Positions 7,894-9,282 of a stretch of 9,282 nt of DNA are shown piece by piece. Below the pieces are notes generated by a model. It worked only from the letters and a program-made list of their open reading frames with translations, had not been told where the DNA came from and made no database searches. The stretch is from the NCBI GenBank assembly GCA_947176615.1, contig CAMWRO010000092.1, positions 1-9,282 of the forward strand, given 5' to 3'. A program made the translations under genes and the position numbers. The DNA is from an uncultured Porphyromonadaceae bacterium (GTDB lineage: Bacteria; Bacteroidota; Bacteroidia; Bacteroidales; Muribaculaceae). Position 1 is the stretch's first letter; the number at the start of each line of letters is the position of its first letter.

Positions 7894-8224
7894 AGTAAAA
7901 ACAACTCCTCATTTTGAGAAAGCAGCCAAGGCCCTCGCTAAAAGGCATCGATCTTTTAAGAAAGACCTTGGACAGCTTATCTTGTCATTGTCCGTCAATC
8001 CTTTACAAGGGGATGAACTTTGTCCCGGTGTCAGAAAAATCAGGATGGCTGTTACATCCAAGGGGAAAGGCAAATCGGGCGGTGCAAGGATTATAACCTA
8101 CACCCTGTTTGTCACTGAAGTTTCCGGACGCGTTTATTTAGTTGAAGTGTATGATAAGTCGGATTTCTCTACTGTAGATGTCAATGTGCTTGAAAAGATT
8201 GTAAAAGAATTGGAATTGCAGTAA
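7883..8224 (+). CDS. Type II toxin, RelE/HigB-like
   Basis: 113 residues. The N-terminal helices contain FEKAAKALAKRHRSFKKDL, as in RelE/ParE-superfamily toxins. The central segment has the pattern RKIRMAVTSKGKGKSGGARI followed by beta strands (ITYTLFV, VYLVEVYDKSD), and a helix ends the protein. The Lys/Arg-rich centre leading to a G-G-A-R-I strand is typical of HigB-type members, which cleave mRNA on the ribosome. ParE-type relatives instead inhibit gyrase, so the target is not settled by sequence alone. The ATG at 7883 lies inside the end of the antitoxin gene in another frame, and no separate ribosome site is evident, so translation is probably coupled. The pair may stabilise the locus or respond to phage or stress; nothing here distinguishes these. 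Confidence 0.85.
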   Translation: MNFEVKTTPHFEKAAKALAKRHRSFKKDLGQLILSLSVNPLQGDELCPGVRKIRMAVTSKGKGKSGGARIITYTLFVTEVSGRVYLVEVYDKSDFSTVDVNVLEKIVKELELQ

Positions 8225-8313
8225 TTTGCCGGTGCATTCTGCTGCTGAAAAGTCGTTGGGATTGCTTGAATCTGTCGTTCACCACCATTGTTGAACTTTT
8301 TGCGGCGCGGCGG

Positions 8314-8344
8314 GTTGTAATATCAAAAGATTTTTGTATCTTTG
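8314..8344 (+). promoter_or_regulatory. Bacteroidetes-type promoter for the rho leader
   Basis: GTTG at 8314-8317 (near TTTG) is followed after exactly 19 bases by TATCTTTG at 8337-8344, an excellent match to the -33/-7 arrangement of Bacteroidetes housekeeping promoters. Transcription would begin near 8350, leaving about 380 nt of leader before the rho start. The spacer holds a small inverted repeat, CAAAA-GAT-TTTTG (8324-8336), which may be chance in AT-rich sequence. The stretch 8225-8313, between the toxin stop and this promoter, shows no gene and no convincing terminator. Confidence 0.75.
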
Positions 8345-8470
8345 CATCGAATTTGAGTTCAAGGGACATAAACAACATCACGTTTTTTAATTTGTGCCTA
8401 TTCCTATAACCAAGGCTTCAGGCAGGTTTGAATCTCTCGCCAAGAATCCTCACCCCCATTCACTTTTTCC

Positions 8471-8596
8471 TGCGGACTTAATTTCATCCCCCCTCAGAAA
8501 AACTTTGATTTCCGAGACGCCCACAAGGATTATTGTGTAAAAGGCAACCCCGGAAATTAAGACAGCCGGTAATTCCGCATATGCCTGAGAAAGGGG
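8471..8596 (+). ncRNA. Candidate structured element in the rho leader, with competing helices
   Basis: Several helices can be drawn. State A: TGCGGA (8471-8476) with TCCGCA (8574-8579), continued by CTTAATTTC (8477-8485) with GAAATTAAG (8553-8561). The 5' sides abut and the 3' side has a 12-base bulge. State B: 8505-8514 with 8551-8560, 10 pairs including one G-U, which uses the same 3' bases and so excludes A. Both allow the inner hairpin GCC-CACAA / TTGTG-N5-GGC (8519-8526 with 8533-8545). CTCAG (8493-8497) can also pair with CTGAG (8585-8589), and CCCC (8489-8492) with GGGG (8593-8596) across an AAA bulge; with state A this makes a pseudoknot. No Rfam family is recognised. Individual helices could arise by chance; the density of compatible and competing ones is what stands out. 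Autoregulation of rho by its leader is known in E. coli. Confidence 0.45.
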
Positions 8597-8667
8597 AGCT
8601 CCCGAAGCAAAGACGCATTTAAGAAACTATTATTAATCGACGTTCACGCAACTGTTGACACCTTGCA

Positions 8668-8683
8668 CGGGGTTGAAATCCCG
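8668..8683 (+). promoter_or_regulatory. Stem-loop close to the rho start
   Basis: CGGGGU-UGAA-AUCCCG forms six pairs (one G-U) around a UGAA tetraloop, ending 47 bases before the ATG at 8731. No U-run follows, so it is not an intrinsic terminator. Nearby, GCCTGAA (8691-8697) is complementary to TTCAGGC (8417-8423) far upstream in the leader, a possible long-range contact. Role unknown. Confidence 0.4.
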
Positions 8684-8730
8684 GGGCAGGGCCTGAATTA
8701 AGAATCATTATATCCCAGTAAGCATATTCA

Positions 8731-9282
8731 ATGTACCTACTATCCGAGTTAAACGAAATGGATGAAAACCGGCTGAAGGAAATCGCCGGATCCATGGGAC
8801 TAAAGAAAATTGACTCTGCCGACAAGGACACCCTTGTATACGGTATCCTTGACCAGCAAGCTATCGACGCGGCAGCTTCGGCCACCGAGAAGAAACGCCG
8901 CGCCCCCAAGGAACAGACTCCCAAAGAGACCAAGAACAAGAAACCCGCCCAGCCTGTCGCTCAGGCAGCCGAAGGTGAGGAAAACCAGCAACCGTCCAAG
9001 CGCCGCGGCCGCAAGCCTAAAAATGCACCCGCGACTGATAACGCCCCGGACGAACAGGCCGCTGACACTCAGGCCCGACAGGCATCCCCGGCGGCTGAAA
9101 CCCCGCAGGCCGAGGATGTGCCGCAGCAACCGTCCAAACGCCGCGGCCGCAAACCTAAAAATGTACCCGCTCAGGAACAGGCCGCTGAACAGTCAGGCGC
9201 GGTATCGGAAAACCCCGACAACGCTCCCGCGTTACCCGAAACTACGGCCCCGTCAGATGACGATATGACCCTTCTCGCCCCA
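8731..9282 (+). CDS. rho: Transcription termination factor Rho, N-terminal part (partial, continues beyond the window)
   Basis: 184 codons are present, open to the window edge. Residues 1 to about 47 form the Rho N-terminal SAP-like helical domain; key pieces are LSELNEMDENRLKEIA, GLKKIDSADKDTLVYGIL and DQQAI. From about residue 50 onward the sequence is low-complexity and disordered, rich in Ala, Pro, Glu, Gln, Lys and Arg. It contains two copies of QPSKRRGRKPKN (about residues 87-98 and 133-144). In E. coli Rho the cold-shock RNA-binding domain follows the N-terminal helices closely; here more than 130 residues intervene. Long insertions are common in Bacteroidetes Rho, and that of B. thetaiotaomicron has been reported to drive phase separation. 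The RNA-binding and RecA-like ATPase domains lie outside the window. The ATG at 8731 begins exactly where Bacteroidales Rho proteins start; no Shine-Dalgarno is visible. Confidence 0.9.
   Translation, partial: MYLLSELNEMDENRLKEIAGSMGLKKIDSADKDTLVYGILDQQAIDAAASATEKKRRAPKEQTPKETKNKKPAQPVAQAAEGEENQQPSKRRGRKPKNAPATDNAPDEQAADTQARQASPAAETPQAEDVPQQPSKRRGRKPKNVPAQEQAAEQSGAVSENPDNAPALPETTAPSDDDMTLLAP
8986..9032 (+). repeat. Direct repeat copy 1 within rho (RGRKPKN motif)
   Basis: 47 bases, repeated 138 bases later at 9124-9170 with three differences. Two of them are silent and one changes Ala to Val. It encodes the basic QPSKRRGRKPKN block. The 138-base offset is 46 codons, so the frame is kept. Confidence 0.85.
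9124..9170 (+). repeat. Direct repeat copy 2 within rho (RGRKPKN motif)
   Basis: Second copy of the 47-base unit at 8986-9032. The basic, AT-hook-like block is kept while the sequence between the copies is diverse acidic and Ala/Pro-rich linker. Confidence 0.85.

Noticed and set aside
8594..8603. GGGAGCTCCC palindrome as a terminator
   Set aside because: It can form only a three-pair stem around AGCT and has no following U-run.
8581..8622. A 13-codon open frame in the rho leader as a leader peptide
   Set aside because: There is no ribosome site and no distinctive codon run, and its bases fall within proposed helices; a short frame like this is expected by chance.
8810..9268. A 152-codon frame overlapping rho on the same strand
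   Set aside because: It is an out-of-frame reading of the Rho disordered region, and its Arg/Pro/Thr-rich composition follows from that.

Overview
The window looks like chromosome from a gut-type member of the Bacteroidales, possibly Muribaculaceae-like. The reasons are promoters of the Bacteroidetes form (TAnnTTTG at -7), weak or absent Shine-Dalgarno sites, a PorW/SprE-family lipoprotein, a probable type IX secretion (T9SS) cargo enzyme, and a Rho factor with a long disordered N-terminal insertion. The genus assignment is an impression from protein style, not a search result.

Layout, left to right. (1) 1-3015, minus strand: most of a porW/sprE-like gene, whose C-terminal end runs off the left edge. 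(2) 3016-3203: an intergenic stretch dominated by a large imperfect inverted repeat (3059-3216), built partly from short AAGTCA direct repeats. It reaches into the last codons of the next gene. (3) 3204-7451, minus strand: a 1415-residue secreted protein. It has a glycoside hydrolase family 2 enzyme at the N-terminus, a likely seven-bladed VCBS/FG-GAP calcium-binding propeller, an Fn3-like domain and a C-terminal T9SS type A-like sorting domain. (4) 7452-7659: a divergent AT-rich intergenic region with a promoter for each side and a palindrome likely to be an operator. (5) 7660-8224, plus strand: a two-gene toxin-antitoxin module (Phd/YefM-like antitoxin, RelE/HigB-like toxin) with overlapping genes, AT-richer than its surroundings. 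(6) 8225-8730: a good Bacteroidetes promoter followed by a leader of about 380 nt with several possible RNA helices, some mutually exclusive. (7) 8731-9282, plus strand: the first 184 codons of rho.

How the genes relate. PorW is a component of, or accessory to, the T9SS. The GH2-propeller protein just upstream on the same strand carries the N- and C-terminal signals expected of a T9SS cargo. They may be functionally linked, although the hairpin between them could separate their transcription. The toxin-antitoxin pair looks like an acquired cassette between the hydrolase and rho. The most interesting non-coding signals are the structured rho leader and the inverted repeat at the end of the hydrolase gene. 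The long plus-strand open frames opposite porW and the hydrolase are shadows of the GC-rich coding strand. I see no tRNA, rRNA, CRISPR array, transposase or integrase.
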